Shown here in pieces: positions 16,636-26,971 of a stretch of 64,000 bases of DNA. The notes under the pieces were generated by a model, which worked only from the letters and a program-made list of their open reading frames with translations, searched no databases and was not told the DNA's origin. The stretch is from NCBI RefSeq assembly GCF_015355755.1, contig NZ_JACVEE010000001.1, positions 2,638,534-2,702,533 of the forward strand. The letters run 5' to 3'. The DNA comes from Nocardia sp. XZ_19_385 (lineage in GTDB: Bacteria; Actinomycetota; Actinomycetes; Mycobacteriales; Mycobacteriaceae). The position numbers and the translations under genes are program-made. Within the stretch, counting starts at the first letter, position 1; each line of letters starts with the position of its first letter.

Positions 16636-17784
16636 CTATCCCGCCAGGGCCTGCTCGATATCGGCGAGCAGATCCGCGCCGTCCTCGATGCCGACCGACA
16701 GGCGCACCAGATCGGCGGGCACTTCCAGCTCCGAGCCCTCGGTGGACGCGTGCGTCATGGCGCCCGGGTGCTCGATCAGCGATTCCACACCGCCCAGCGA
16801 TTCGGCCAGGGTGAAAATCTTGGTGCGCGAGCAGAACTCGTGCGCCGCTTCCTTGCCGCCGTGCAGCCGGACCGAGATCATGCCGCCGAAGCGGCGCATC
16901 TGCTTGTCGGCGACAGCGTGGCCGGGATGCTCGGTCAGGCCCGGGTAGATGACCTGGGAAATGGCCGGATGCTTGACCAGGAACTCGGCGAGCAGTTCGG
17001 CGTTGTCGCAGTGCCGCTCCATGCGTAGCGCCAGGGTCTTGGCGCCGCGCATGGTCAGGTAGGCGTCGAACGGGCCGGGCACCGCGCCCGCGCCGTTCTG
17101 CAGGAACGCGAACGCCGCGTCCAGCTCCGGATCGTTGGTGACCAGCACGCCGCCCACCACATCGGAGTGGCCGCCCAGATACTTGGTGGTCGAGTGGGTG
17201 ACGATGTCGGCGCCGAGCAGCAGCGGCTGCTGCAGGTACGGGGTGGCGAAGGTGTTGTCCACCACCAGCTTCGCGCCGGCGGCGTGCGCGATCTCGGCCA
17301 GTGCCGGGATGTCGCCGATGTTCAGCAGCGGGTTGGTGGGGGTCTCGATCCAGACCAGCTTGGTGTTCGGGCGGATCGCGGCGCGCACGGCGTCGACATC
17401 GGAGACCGCCGCCGGGGAGTGCGTGATGCCCCACTGGGTGAAGACCTTGTCGATGAGCCGGAAGGTGCCGCCGTAGGCGTCGTCGGGGATGACGACGTGG
17501 TCACCGGGGCGCAGGGTGGCCCGCAGCCCGCAGTCGGTGGCGGCCATGCCGGAGGCGAAGGCGCGGCCGAACCGGCCGGACTCCAGGGCGGCCAGGTTCG
17601 CTTCCAGCGCCTGGCGGGTGGGGTTGCCGGTGCGGGCGTACTCGAAGCCGCCGCGCAGGCCGCCCACGCCGTCCTGGGCGAAGGTGGAGCTCGCGTAGAT
17701 GGGCACGTTCACCGCGCCGGTTTGCGGATCCGGATCGAATCCGGCGTGCACGGCCCGTGTGGAGAAACCCAGCCCTTCACTCAT
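16636..17784 (-). CDS. metB: Cystathionine gamma-synthase (Cys/Met metabolism PLP enzyme)
   Basis: PLP-dependent enzyme of transsulfuration: joins cysteine with an O-acylated homoserine to form cystathionine. 382 residues. Seen: the N-terminal STRAVHAGFDPDPQTGAV, 'YARTGNPTR' (phosphate-contacting Tyr/Arg), 'DDAYGGTFRL', and the PLP-lysine motif STTKYLGGHSDVVGG. The C-terminal 'TLAESLGGVESLIEHPGAMTHAS' is typical of MetB. The ATG at 17784 yields the normal mycobacterial-type N-terminus; the frame remains open upstream to 18066. Position between greA and cbs matches M. tuberculosis. The gamma-synthase/gamma-lyase distinction rests on this context. Confidence 0.92.
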   Translation of the reverse strand: MSEGLGFSTRAVHAGFDPDPQTGAVNVPIYASSTFAQDGVGGLRGGFEYARTGNPTRQALEANLAALESGRFGRAFASGMAATDCGLRATLRPGDHVVIPDDAYGGTFRLIDKVFTQWGITHSPAAVSDVDAVRAAIRPNTKLVWIETPTNPLLNIGDIPALAEIAHAAGAKLVVDNTFATPYLQQPLLLGADIVTHSTTKYLGGHSDVVGGVLVTNDPELDAAFAFLQNGAGAVPGPFDAYLTMRGAKTLALRMERHCDNAELLAEFLVKHPAISQVIYPGLTEHPGHAVADKQMRRFGGMISVRLHGGKEAAHEFCSRTKIFTLAESLGGVESLIEHPGAMTHASTEGSELEVPADLVRLSVGIEDGADLLADIEQALAG

Positions 17785-17878
17785 GAACGACAGCCTAAAT
17801 GGGCTGGATATTCGGCCGGGGATCGGGGCTGTGCGTGAACTACCACCGCCCACACCCCCCGGCGGTAGCGTGAGGCCC

Positions 17879-19042
<1,164 letters not shown>

Positions 19043-19120
19043 CAAACACTTTCGGCACGGGCGATAAATGCGCGGAAGATCACATTTTGATAAACGCTGC
19101 ATGATTGCTACAGTCGGCCA

Positions 19121-19507
19121 ATGTTCATGCTCGGCCCCGCGTTGCTCGAAGTGTCGGCGCGCAGAATTATGAACCGCCTGCACGACTCGCACGGGGAACC
19201 GGCGCTCACGGCAGCCGCGGAGAATCCGGCATTGTCGGCGGTGCTCGACCAGCATGGTGCGGCTATTCGCGACATTCTCGACCACGGCGTCGAGGATTCC
19301 GCGGACGTCCCGCCGCTGCTGCTCCTCGCCGGATATGTGCGCGGCCTGCTCGACCAGGCCCGCGAGCATCAACCGGCCACCGCCCAGGACCTCGCCGAAA
19401 TGATCGCGACGCCGATGACCGGCCTGCCGCCCGCGGACTGGACCGAAGCGGACTGGATGCAATTGCGGCTCGCCGCGGTCTGCGTCCAAGCGCAATACAT
19501 CAGCTGA
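19121..19507 (+). CDS. Small helical protein, possibly DUF6401-like
   Basis: 128-residue protein with no signal or membrane segment: alanine/leucine-rich helices, including 'LSAVLDQHGAAIRDILDHG', 'LLLAGYVRGLLDQAREH' and a C-terminal 'WMQLRLAAVCVQAQY'. The pattern W-x-x-L-R-L-A-A-V-C at the end recalls the actinomycete DUF6401 proteins, some of which sit near natural-product genes; this is from memory and tentative. It starts 78 bp after the acyl-CoA dehydrogenase stop and ends in a strong terminator hairpin. Function unknown. Confidence 0.7.
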   Translation: MFMLGPALLEVSARRIMNRLHDSHGEPALTAAAENPALSAVLDQHGAAIRDILDHGVEDSADVPPLLLLAGYVRGLLDQAREHQPATAQDLAEMIATPMTGLPPADWTEADWMQLRLAAVCVQAQYIS

Positions 19508-19509
19508 AA

Positions 19510-19551
19510 ACAAATGTCCGCCGCGAGCCGAAGCTCACGGCGGACATTTGT
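19510..19551. terminator. Strong bidirectional hairpin terminator
   Basis: A 14-bp perfect lower stem (19510-19523 with 19538-19551), one C-A mismatch, then a further 4-bp stem closed by a CGAA loop. The ACAAA/TTTGT ends give a T-rich tail in both directions. It sits exactly between the convergent genes ending at 19507 and 19576. Confidence 0.88.
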
Positions 19552-19575
19552 CTATTCAGCGAATTGTGGCCCGAT

Positions 19576-20394
19576 TCAGCCGTTCTGGCGGGTGGGCTCA
19601 CCGGTAGTGCTGGTGTAGCGGGTGGTGGTCGTCGCCGACTGGTCCTGCCAGGCCTGCTGCCGCGAGACATCCTCGCGACCACGCTTGTAGGCCTCGGCAT
19701 GGCCACGCAGCGCCGGCATCTCACCCTCGACCTTGTCCAGCCAGCCGTCCCAGCGCGCCTGCATCGGACGGACCAGGCCGCCACCCACACCGACGATCAG
19801 GACACCGGCGACGGTCAGCAGCACGGCCCACAGCACCGGTTCGGTGACCGCGGTGGCGACGCCGACCTGGTTCAGGGCGGCGATGATGCCCAGCGCCCAG
19901 ATGAACACCGAGGCCACCCGGGCGAGGAGCGCACCGTAGGACAGGCTGCCCAGCGCGGCCGACACCATCTCGTGCACGACCTTCGCGATCGCCGCGGCGA
20001 CGATCACGATGACGATCGCCACGGCCAGCTTGGGCAGCCAGCTGACGATGCCGTTGAGCATGTCGCTCACCGGGTTCGGGCCCCAGACGCCGAAGCCCAG
20101 CTGCAACGTGATCAGCAGTACCGCGTAGTAGGCCAGCTTCGCCAGCATCTGTGACGCGGTCCAATTGCTGCGCGCCAACATGTTCTTGATGCCGCCACGA
20201 TCTACGAGGCGCTCGAACCCCACCCGGTCGAGGACGCGGCGCACGATGGCGGCGATGGCCTTGGCGACAATCCAGCCGATGAACAGGATCGCCAGGAAGC
20301 CGATGAACTTGGGCACGAACGTCGCGATCGCACTCCACGCATCGTTCCACCCTTGCCGGAAGTCGATATCGATAGCCAAAATGGAGGTTTGCAC
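19576..20394 (-). CDS. Mechanosensitive-channel-like membrane protein (CmpX/TM-helix repeat type)
   Basis: 272-residue integral membrane protein with about five helices. The N-terminal segment 'FIGFLAILFIGWIVAKAIAAIVRRVLDRVGFERLVDRGGI' is characteristic of the conserved TM helix repeat in MscS-like CmpX proteins, and a second copy-like helix appears around 'LLARVASVFIWALGIIAALNQVGVA'. No beta-domain of MscS is present after the helices; instead there is a soluble charged tail ending in a Thr-rich stretch. GTG start at 20394 with AAGGGAAG upstream. Ion conduction is not demonstrable from sequence. Confidence 0.75.
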   Translation of the reverse strand: MQTSILAIDIDFRQGWNDAWSAIATFVPKFIGFLAILFIGWIVAKAIAAIVRRVLDRVGFERLVDRGGIKNMLARSNWTASQMLAKLAYYAVLLITLQLGFGVWGPNPVSDMLNGIVSWLPKLAVAIVIVIVAAAIAKVVHEMVSAALGSLSYGALLARVASVFIWALGIIAALNQVGVATAVTEPVLWAVLLTVAGVLIVGVGGGLVRPMQARWDGWLDKVEGEMPALRGHAEAYKRGREDVSRQQAWQDQSATTTTRYTSTTGEPTRQNG

Positions 20395-20574
20395 GGGCGC
20401 TTCCCTTCGCTGCTATTCGACGACGCCTGACGGTTTGCCGAGGCGACCTTCGCAGCTGTTGTACCCCGCCACGAAGTGCTAAACCAGCAGTTTGCCAGGA
20501 AATTGCCGAATGCGAAGAAATGGTTATTCGGTCGCGATGATTCGGCGACCGAATCGCCGCGTGCGTTTATTTGG

Positions 20575-21966
20575 TCAGTGCCCTATGCTGCCCGTGCTCA
20601 AGAATCCGAGCAGATCATGGCGGGTAATGACGCCGACCGGCTTGCCATCCTCCACCACCATCAGCGCGTCGGTATCCGACAGCGCCTTGGTAGCCGCCGA
20701 GAGCGGTTCGCCGGAACCGATCAGCGGGAACGACGGACTCATGTGCTGGGCCACCGAATCGGTCAGGTGCGCACGGCCTTCGAAGACCGCCGAGAGCAGA
20801 TCGCGTTCGGTGACGCTGCCCGCGACCTCACCCGCCATCACCGGCGGCTCGGCGCCGACGACCGGCATCTGCGAGACGCCGTATTCGCGCAGGATCTCGA
20901 TGGCGTCGCGCAGCGTCTCCGACGGATGGGTGTGAACCAGATCCGGCAGCGCACCGGACTTGCCGCGCAGCACGTCACCGACCAGCGGCTCGGCGACGCT
21001 GCCGTCGAGCCGGGTGCGCAGGAAGCCGTAGGAGCTCATCCACTGGTCGTTGAAGATCTTCGACAGGTAGCCGCGGCCGCCGTCCGGCAGCAGCACGACC
21101 ACCACATTGTTCGGATCCCGGCGGGCCACCTCGATGGCCGCCACGACCGCCATGCCGCAGGAGCCGCCGACCAGCAGGCCCTCCTCGCGGGCCAGACGAC
21201 GGGTCATGTCGAAGGAGTCCGCGTCGGAGACGGCGATGATCTCGTCCGGGATGGCCGGGTCGTAGGCCGAGGGCCAGAAGTCCTCGCCGACGCCCTCGAC
21301 CAGGTACGGGCGGCCGGTGCCGCCGGAGTACACCGAACCCTCCGGATCCGCGCCGACGATCTTCACCTTGCCGCCGGAGACCTCCTTGAGGTAGCGGCCG
21401 GTGCCGGTGATGGTGCCGCCGGTGCCGACGCCCGCGACGAAGTGGGTGACCTTGCCTTCGGTATCGCGCCAGATCTCTGGGCCGGTGGTCTCGTAGTGGC
21501 TGTCCGGGCCGCCCGGGTTGGAGTACTGGTCCGGCTTCCAGGCGCCGTCGATCTCGCGCACCAGGCGGTCGGAGACGTTGTAGTAGCTGGCCGGGTCCTC
21601 CGGGGCGACCGCGGTCGGGCACACCACGACCTCGGCGCCGTAGGCGCGCAGCACATTGCGCTTGTCCTCGGAGACCTTGTCCGGGCAGACGAACACGCAC
21701 TTGTAGCCGCGCTGCTGGGCGACCAGGGCCAGGCCGACGCCGGTGTTGCCGGAGGTCGGCTCGACGATGGTGCCGCCCGGCTTCAGCAGCCCGGCTTCCT
21801 CGGCGGCGTCGATCATCTTCACCGCGATGCGGTCCTTGGAACTACCGCCCGGGTTCAGGTATTCGATCTTGGCGGCCAGCAGGCCGGCTTCTGGTTCCAC
21901 CACAGAGTTCAACCGAACCAGGGGCGTATTGCCGATGAGGTCGACGACATGGTTCGCGATGCGCAT
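20575..21966 (-). CDS. cbs: Cystathionine beta-synthase
   Basis: PLP enzyme condensing serine with homocysteine (reverse transsulfuration), 463 residues. The catalytic core starts MRIANHVVDLIGNTPLVRL; Lys44 in NPGGSSKDRIAVKM is the PLP Schiff-base lysine; 'EPTSGNTGVGLA' binds PLP/substrate carboxylate; 'GTGGTITGTGRYLKE' holds the phosphate. The C-terminal 120 residues form a tandem CBS-domain pair. As in bacterial relatives, there is no N-terminal heme domain. Neighbour of metB in the conserved block, with three extra genes between them here. Confidence 0.94.
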   Translation of the reverse strand: MRIANHVVDLIGNTPLVRLNSVVEPEAGLLAAKIEYLNPGGSSKDRIAVKMIDAAEEAGLLKPGGTIVEPTSGNTGVGLALVAQQRGYKCVFVCPDKVSEDKRNVLRAYGAEVVVCPTAVAPEDPASYYNVSDRLVREIDGAWKPDQYSNPGGPDSHYETTGPEIWRDTEGKVTHFVAGVGTGGTITGTGRYLKEVSGGKVKIVGADPEGSVYSGGTGRPYLVEGVGEDFWPSAYDPAIPDEIIAVSDADSFDMTRRLAREEGLLVGGSCGMAVVAAIEVARRDPNNVVVVLLPDGGRGYLSKIFNDQWMSSYGFLRTRLDGSVAEPLVGDVLRGKSGALPDLVHTHPSETLRDAIEILREYGVSQMPVVGAEPPVMAGEVAGSVTERDLLSAVFEGRAHLTDSVAQHMSPSFPLIGSGEPLSAATKALSDTDALMVVEDGKPVGVITRHDLLGFLSTGSIGH

Positions 21967-22081
21967 GCCCCCATCGTTGCAGAGGCTGGATTCTCGAGGA
22001 TTTCAGGCTGATTATTCGCAAACGCGCGGATGCGCGAGTGCAGCGGGCCGGGCGGCATTTTCACGCATAGGATTCGCGAAC

Positions 22082-22534
22082 ATGAGGCAGCCCAACATCG
22101 CTCGTGCCGCCCTGCTTGCCACGGCGGCCATCGCACTGGTCCCGGCCGCGGCGGCGAACGCCGCCACCACGTCGTTTCCGGCGGTGCCCACGCTCGCGCA
22201 CGGCGGCCTGTGCTGGACCAGCGTCCGCACCTGGGCCGACACCAGCCAGCAATGGCCGGGCCGGGCCATCATCAATATGCGCGCGGATCCGGTCGCGGGC
22301 CTCGGACCCGGCAAATATCCCCTCGCGCCCCTGTGTGAAGTGCAGACCACGGTCGCCTGGCGCAACCTGACCACCGGTGCGGCGGGCGCTTACAGCAACC
22401 CCGTCGTGGTGGGTATCTACGGCAGCATTCTCTACTCGCTGTTCCAGGACACCGGGCCCGGCCGCATCGAAGTCGTCGTCACCACCGACAGCGCGAGCGT
22501 CCCCGCGCACGCGAGTTTCGACGTACCTGCCTGA
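22082..22534 (+). CDS. Secreted protein of unknown function
   Basis: 150 residues with a clear Sec signal peptide (basic MRQPNIAR, hydrophobic Ala-rich core, cleavage probably after ANA-A around residue 28). The mature part is about 120 residues, beta-rich in appearance, with two Cys residues ('GGLCWTSV' and 'LAPLCEVQTTV') that could form a disulfide. I do not recognise a family. Divergent from cbs with a 115-bp spacer. The ATG at 22082 was chosen because it begins the signal peptide; the frame is open further upstream. Confidence 0.75.
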   Translation: MRQPNIARAALLATAAIALVPAAAANAATTSFPAVPTLAHGGLCWTSVRTWADTSQQWPGRAIINMRADPVAGLGPGKYPLAPLCEVQTTVAWRNLTTGAAGAYSNPVVVGIYGSILYSLFQDTGPGRIEVVVTTDSASVPAHASFDVPA

Positions 22535-22616
22535 CCCTGGGATCCAGGAGTTCGGTACACATAGATGCGCCAGTACAAAACTGAGCTCGCCACGCCGCAG
22601 TACCGAAGGAGCCCTC

Positions 22617-23834
22617 ATGCCTGAGGCAGTTATCGTTTCGACCGCCCGCTCGCCCATCGGCCGCGCCGCCAAGGGCTCGCTGGTCGACATGCGTCCCGAC
22701 GACCTCACCGTGCAGATCGTGCGCGCAGCGCTGGAGAAGGTTCCGGCTCTCGACCCCACCCAGATCGACGACCTGATCCTCGGCTGCGGCTCGCCCGCCG
22801 GCGAGATGGGCTTCAACATCGCGCGCAACGTCGCGGTCATGCTCGGCTACGACACCGTTCCGGGCACCACCGTGCACCGCTACTGTGCGTCGTCGCTGCA
22901 GTCCACCCGGATGGCGTTCCACGCGATCAAGGCCGGCGAGGGCGACGCGTTCATCTCCGCGGGTGTGGAGACCGTGTCGCGGTACAAGAACGGTTCCGCC
23001 GACAGCTGGCCGAACACCAAGAACCCGCTGTTCGCCGATGCCGAGGCGCGCACCGCGAAATCCGCTGAGGGCGGCGTGGTCTGGCACGACCCGCGCGCGG
23101 ACGGCCTGCTGCCCGACGCCTACATCGCGATGGGCCAGACCGCCGAGAACGTGGCCACCCTCACCGGCATCACCCGCGAAGACCAGGACCGCTGGGGCGT
23201 GCGCTCGCAGAACCGCGCGGAGGAGGCCATCAAGAGCGGCTTCTTCGAGCGCGAGATCACCCCGGTCACGCTGCCCGACGGCACCGTGGTGTCCAAGGAC
23301 GACGGCCCGCGCGCCGGCGTCACCTACGAGGGCGTCAGCGGCCTGAAGCCGGTGTTCCGTCCCGACGGCACCGTCACCGCCGGTAACTGCTGCGCGCTCA
23401 ACGACGGCGCGGCCGCGCTGGTCATCATGAGCGACACCAGGGCCAAGGAGCTGGGCCTGACCCCGCTGGCACGCATCGTGTCCACCGGCGTCTCGGGTCT
23501 GTCCCCCGAGATCATGGGCCTGGGCCCGATCGAGGCTGTCACACGCGCGCTGGCGCTGGCCGGCAAGAGCGTCGGCGACATCGACCTGTTCGAGATCAAC
23601 GAGGCCTTCGCGGTGCAGGTGCTCGGCTCGGCGCGTGAGCTGAAGATCGACGAGGACAAGCTGAACGTGTCCGGCGGCGCGATCGCCCTGGGCCACCCGT
23701 TCGGTATGACCGGCGCGCGCATCACCGCCACGCTGATCAACAACCTGCAGACCTACGACAAGCAGTTCGGCGTGGAGACCATGTGCGTCGGCGGCGGCCA
23801 GGGCATGGCGATGGTCATCGAGCGTTTGAGCTAG
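22617..23834 (+). CDS. Acetyl-CoA acetyltransferase (thiolase), FadA3-like
   Basis: Thiolase of 405 residues catalysing thiolytic cleavage of, or condensation to, 3-ketoacyl-CoA. Seen: the nucleophile Cys90 in HRYCASSLQS, 'GNCCALNDGAAALVIMS', 'EINEAFAVQVL', the active-site His in 'GGAIALGHPFGMTGAR', and the second catalytic Cys in 'MCVGGGQGMA'. All residues needed for activity are present. The ATG at 22617 has a strong ribosome site (CGAAGGAG). Its place near cbs and the Bax1-like gene parallels fadA3 (Rv1074c) in M. tuberculosis. A perfect hairpin terminator follows. Confidence 0.93.
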   Translation: MPEAVIVSTARSPIGRAAKGSLVDMRPDDLTVQIVRAALEKVPALDPTQIDDLILGCGSPAGEMGFNIARNVAVMLGYDTVPGTTVHRYCASSLQSTRMAFHAIKAGEGDAFISAGVETVSRYKNGSADSWPNTKNPLFADAEARTAKSAEGGVVWHDPRADGLLPDAYIAMGQTAENVATLTGITREDQDRWGVRSQNRAEEAIKSGFFEREITPVTLPDGTVVSKDDGPRAGVTYEGVSGLKPVFRPDGTVTAGNCCALNDGAAALVIMSDTRAKELGLTPLARIVSTGVSGLSPEIMGLGPIEAVTRALALAGKSVGDIDLFEINEAFAVQVLGSARELKIDEDKLNVSGGAIALGHPFGMTGARITATLINNLQTYDKQFGVETMCVGGGQGMAMVIERLS

Positions 23835-23849
23835 TTTTTCGGGCTGACA

Positions 23850-23893
23850 AGAAAAAGGGCGGCTACCGGTTCTCCGGTAGCCGCCCTTTTTCT
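23850..23893. terminator. Perfect 20-bp hairpin terminator, bidirectional
   Basis: Arms 23850-23869 and 23874-23893 are fully complementary with a TTCT loop. Each side has an A5/T5 tract, giving a classical intrinsic terminator in both directions. It separates the convergent thiolase (ends 23834) and Bax1-like gene (ends 23903). Confidence 0.95.
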
Positions 23894-23902
23894 GGCCAAA
23901 AA

Positions 23903-24778
23903 TCAGTCGTTGTTGAAGTAGCTCAGCAGACGCAGGATCTCCAGGTACAGCCAGACCAGGGTGATGGTGAGGCCGAACGCCACGCTCCAGGCCGCCTTCT
24001 CCGGCGCCTGCGCGCGGATCAGGTCATCGGCGGCGTCGAAGTCCAGCAGGAAGCTGAACGCGGCGATCGCGATGCAGATCAGGCTGAAGATGATCGCGAC
24101 CGGGCCGCCGTCGCGCAGGCCGAAGCCGCCGTCGGTGAAGAAGCTCGCGACCAGGTTGCCCAGCATCAGCACCACGACGCCGATCATCGCGCCGATGATC
24201 ATGCGGGTGAAGCGCGGGGTGACGCGGATGGCGCCGGTCTTGTAGACGACCAGCATGCCCGCGAAGACACCGAAGGTGCCGAGCACGGCCTGGGCGATCA
24301 TGCCCGTGCCGCCGACGCTGACGATGTTGGCGAACACGAACGAGATCGCGCCGAGGAACAGGCCCTCGAATGCAGCGTAGGACAGCACGATCGCGGGGTT
24401 GTCGGTCTTGTTGCCGAAGATCGCGACCAGCGACAGCACCAGGCCGCCGATCAGGCCGACCAGCATCAGCGGCAAGGCCAGCGAGTTGTTGGTGCTGGTG
24501 GCGGACAGGATGTAGGAGACCAGCGCTGTCACCGAAAGCACGCCGAGGACCATCGCCGTCTTGGTGACGATGTCATCGATGGTGATCGAGCGGGTGGTCT
24601 GCGCCGGCGGGGCGTAAGGCTGGTACTGACCGGGCTGGCCAGGCTGGTTCGGCGGGTACTGATTGCCGTACGGCTGGCCCATCGGGGCGCCGGGCATACC
24701 CTGGCCGAAGTTGGCGTAGCCACCGCCGCCCTGCTGCTTGGGCAGGTTCTTGAAAACCGGATTGCTCGTGGTGCGCAC
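23903..24778 (-). CDS. Bax inhibitor-1/YccA family membrane protein
   Basis: 291 residues: an N-terminal 'SNPVFKNLPKQQ' and a Gly/Pro/Gln/Tyr-rich cytoplasmic region (about 75 residues), followed by seven predicted membrane helices of the Bax inhibitor-1 fold, ending at 'WLYLEILRLLSYFNND'. Bacterial members (YccA/YetJ) have been linked to calcium leak and FtsH modulation; the role here is not known. GTG 24778 is preferred because it has AAGGGA upstream and begins VRTTSNPVF, like mycobacterial relatives; an in-frame ATG at 24838 would add 20 low-complexity residues. Confidence 0.9.
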   Translation of the reverse strand: MRTTSNPVFKNLPKQQGGGGYANFGQGMPGAPMGQPYGNQYPPNQPGQPGQYQPYAPPAQTTRSITIDDIVTKTAMVLGVLSVTALVSYILSATSTNNSLALPLMLVGLIGGLVLSLVAIFGNKTDNPAIVLSYAAFEGLFLGAISFVFANIVSVGGTGMIAQAVLGTFGVFAGMLVVYKTGAIRVTPRFTRMIIGAMIGVVVLMLGNLVASFFTDGGFGLRDGGPVAIIFSLICIAIAAFSFLLDFDAADDLIRAQAPEKAAWSVAFGLTITLVWLYLEILRLLSYFNND

Positions 24779-24915
24779 TGCGTCCCTTCTTTCAGTCGTT
24801 GCTGCTGTCGCCGCCCGAGCCGTGCGCTCGATCGCCAACTGCCTTGTTCAACGTGTATGCCCCTAGGCAAGTTCCCAGGTGGGGTTTGCCCGAGTTGGAC
24901 ATATCGGACTGGACT

Positions 24916-26067
24916 CTACCGCTGCTGGGCGTCGTGCAGGCCACGGACCGACCGAGTCACCGTGAACTTCCGGTTGCGCCCGACGACCTCGGTGCGGCCC
25001 ACCATCTTCTCCACCACGCCGCGATAATTCAGGTGTGAGTTGTACACCGTCCACAGCTCTCCGCCCGGTCGCAGCACCCGGCCGGTTTCGACGAACATCT
25101 TGATCGCCGAGCCGGTGTGCACCGCGGCCCCCACGTGGAACGGCGGATTACACAGCACCAGGTCGGCGCTGTTGTCCGCGGCGGAGGACATGGCGTCGTC
25201 GCGCACCACGGTGACGCGGTCGTCGACGTGGTTGGCGGCCACCGTCGCCCGCGCCGAGGCCACCGCGGCCGCGGACTGATCGGTGCCGACCACCCGGATC
25301 GACGGACGCGCCTTGGCCAGTGCGACGGCGAGAATGCCGGTGCCGCAACCGAGGTCGATGGCGTCGCGGGCGTCCGGCTTCATCAGTTTCAGGTGCTGCA
25401 ACAGGAATCTGGTCCCGATATCCAGGCGCGCGCCGGAGAACGCGGCGCCGTGGGCGACCACGTCGAGGGCGAGGTCCTCGACGCGCTCGCACATCGGGAA
25501 CTGCGGCGCGCCCACGGGTTTCGGGCCCGACACCAGCAGGGTGCGCGACTTCTGCCGGCCGCGACTGGCCCGCACGTCGGAAAAGTATTCGGCCAGTACG
25601 TCGTTCATGGATTTGGTCAGGTATTTGTCGCGGCCGCCGGCGATCACCGTCACCTCGGGGTCGGCGTAGCGCGCGATGGCGTCGGCGACCTCCGCGAGCC
25701 CGGACAGCATCCGCGGCAAGCGCAGCAGGACCACCCGCGCGTCGGCGAGCAGCTTCTCGTTGAGTCCGTGCGCGAGATAGCGATCCGCGAGGCCCAGGGT
25801 TCGAGAGTTGTTGGCCAGCGCGAGTTCGCCGGTGTACAGATCCTGATGCACGCGAACGTCGCGCAGATCGTGCGCGGCGATCGCGCCGAGGGTGAGCGCG
25901 CCGTAACTGTCACCGATTACAGCAACCTTTCCGCTACCAGCGGTGGCCAGGTGCTCCTCGGCGACATCCAGAATCAGTCGATCAGCGGCATCGACGGCAT
26001 AGAGGTTCAGCGCCTCCACATCCGGGTAGCGCCGCAGCCGGCTTAGGACATCCTCGACATCTCCCAC
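24916..26067 (-). CDS. Class I SAM methyltransferase, RlmG/RsmC-like rRNA guanine-N2 methyltransferase
   Basis: 383-residue protein with two methyltransferase-type domains, as in RsmC/RlmG: a degenerate N-terminal copy (residues 1-180, no DxGxG) and an active C-terminal copy with 'AIDLGCGTGILAVALAK' (SAM-binding motif I), 'VVGTDQSAAAVASARA', and the catalytic 'LVLCNPPFHVG' (NPPF). This motif set indicates N2 methylation of guanine in rRNA; whether 16S or 23S is uncertain. GTG start at 26067. No operon partners are evident. Confidence 0.85.
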   Translation of the reverse strand: MGDVEDVLSRLRRYPDVEALNLYAVDAADRLILDVAEEHLATAGSGKVAVIGDSYGALTLGAIAAHDLRDVRVHQDLYTGELALANNSRTLGLADRYLAHGLNEKLLADARVVLLRLPRMLSGLAEVADAIARYADPEVTVIAGGRDKYLTKSMNDVLAEYFSDVRASRGRQKSRTLLVSGPKPVGAPQFPMCERVEDLALDVVAHGAAFSGARLDIGTRFLLQHLKLMKPDARDAIDLGCGTGILAVALAKARPSIRVVGTDQSAAAVASARATVAANHVDDRVTVVRDDAMSSAADNSADLVLCNPPFHVGAAVHTGSAIKMFVETGRVLRPGGELWTVYNSHLNYRGVVEKMVGRTEVVGRNRKFTVTRSVRGLHDAQQR

Positions 26068-26270
26068 ACGTCAAGTGTGCTAGATCGTTGCCCGAATGTC
26101 TCATTCACCCCGGCGAATCGGCCGGAATAGATTTTCGGGCAAATCTGCGAGGTTCGTAACCGCAAGTCTCACAATGCAATTCGACACAACAGCGGGTTGC
26201 CGGAAGTGGGTGCGCGACACGAGGATTGCTGGTCCCGGTGAAAGCCGTTTCGCTAAGTAGCATCTGCCCC

Positions 26271-26849
26271 ATGCGTAACACGATGGTGCTGCTGGCGGCG
26301 GTCTCCACGGTCCTGTTCACGGGCTGCGACGACCGCGGTTCGGAGGCCGCGGGTGAGCGGGCTGGGATCACGGATACGACCAGCACGTTCATCGACGCGC
26401 CCACGCAGGTCCCGCGGGACGCGCTGCCCAAGGAGCAGGCGCCCTCGGCCGAAGCGGGGGTCACGGTGACCGGCGTCCGGATCGGGCGGCAGCCGGGATA
26501 CGACCGCGTCGTCTACGACCTCGGCGGCCTCGGAACACCGGGCTGGACCGTGCGATACGCCGATCGGGCCGTACAGGACGGCAGCGGCAAGGTCATCGAC
26601 GTCGCGGGGCAGTCGATCCTGGAGGTGCAGATCACCGGGTCCGCGTATCCGTTCGACAGCGGGGTCGAACCCTATTCGGGGCCCGATCCGGCGACCGACC
26701 CGGTCGCACCGGGCATCGCCGGGGTGTACCGGACGGCTGTCTATGAGGGGACCACGCAGTCGTTCATCGGAGTGAACGCCGATCGGCCACCGTTCACGGT
26801 CAGCACGCTGAGCAACCCGACACGATTGGTGATAGATATCGCGACGTAG
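26271..26849 (+). CDS. AMIN-like domain lipoprotein
   Basis: 192-residue probable lipoprotein: short signal 'MVLLAAVSTVLFTGC' with lipobox L-F-T-G-C, then an acidic linker, then a beta-sandwich domain with 'VTGVRIGRQPGYDRVVYDLGG', 'GTPGWTVRYAD' and the C-terminal 'RPPFTVSTLSNPTRLVIDIA'. These blocks are those of actinobacterial AMIN-like proteins, related to the AMIN domain of amidases and secretins that binds cell-wall polymers. No enzymatic domain is attached. ATG 26271 was selected because it starts the signal peptide. Confidence 0.8.
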   Translation: MRNTMVLLAAVSTVLFTGCDDRGSEAAGERAGITDTTSTFIDAPTQVPRDALPKEQAPSAEAGVTVTGVRIGRQPGYDRVVYDLGGLGTPGWTVRYADRAVQDGSGKVIDVAGQSILEVQITGSAYPFDSGVEPYSGPDPATDPVAPGIAGVYRTAVYEGTTQSFIGVNADRPPFTVSTLSNPTRLVIDIAT

Positions 26850-26921
26850 TTAGTGCGCTTTCCTGCTCCTGACAACGCACTTTCTGTCATCCCGAGCGGA
26901 GCGAACGGTCGTTACCAGTAC

Positions 26922-26933
26922 TACCTAGGGGTA
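26922..26933. promoter_or_regulatory. Candidate copper-type (CsoR/RicR-like) operator
   Basis: TACC-TA-GGGGTA, flanked by C and T, about 40 bp upstream of the DUF6153 start. One arm is one base short of the TACCCC...GGGGTA palindrome typical of CsoR-family sites in actinobacteria. The two downstream genes encode His/Met-rich extracytoplasmic proteins of a kind often linked to copper. Confidence 0.45.
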
Positions 26934-26971
26934 TTTGCGACTGGTCGGCGCGGGTCGCTACACTCGGCGCC

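Noticed and set aside
20476..22011. Long plus-strand open frame opposite cbs
   Set aside because: It is the antisense shadow of the cystathionine beta-synthase gene, typical in high-GC DNA. Its protein is Asp/Gly/Arg-rich with no domain.
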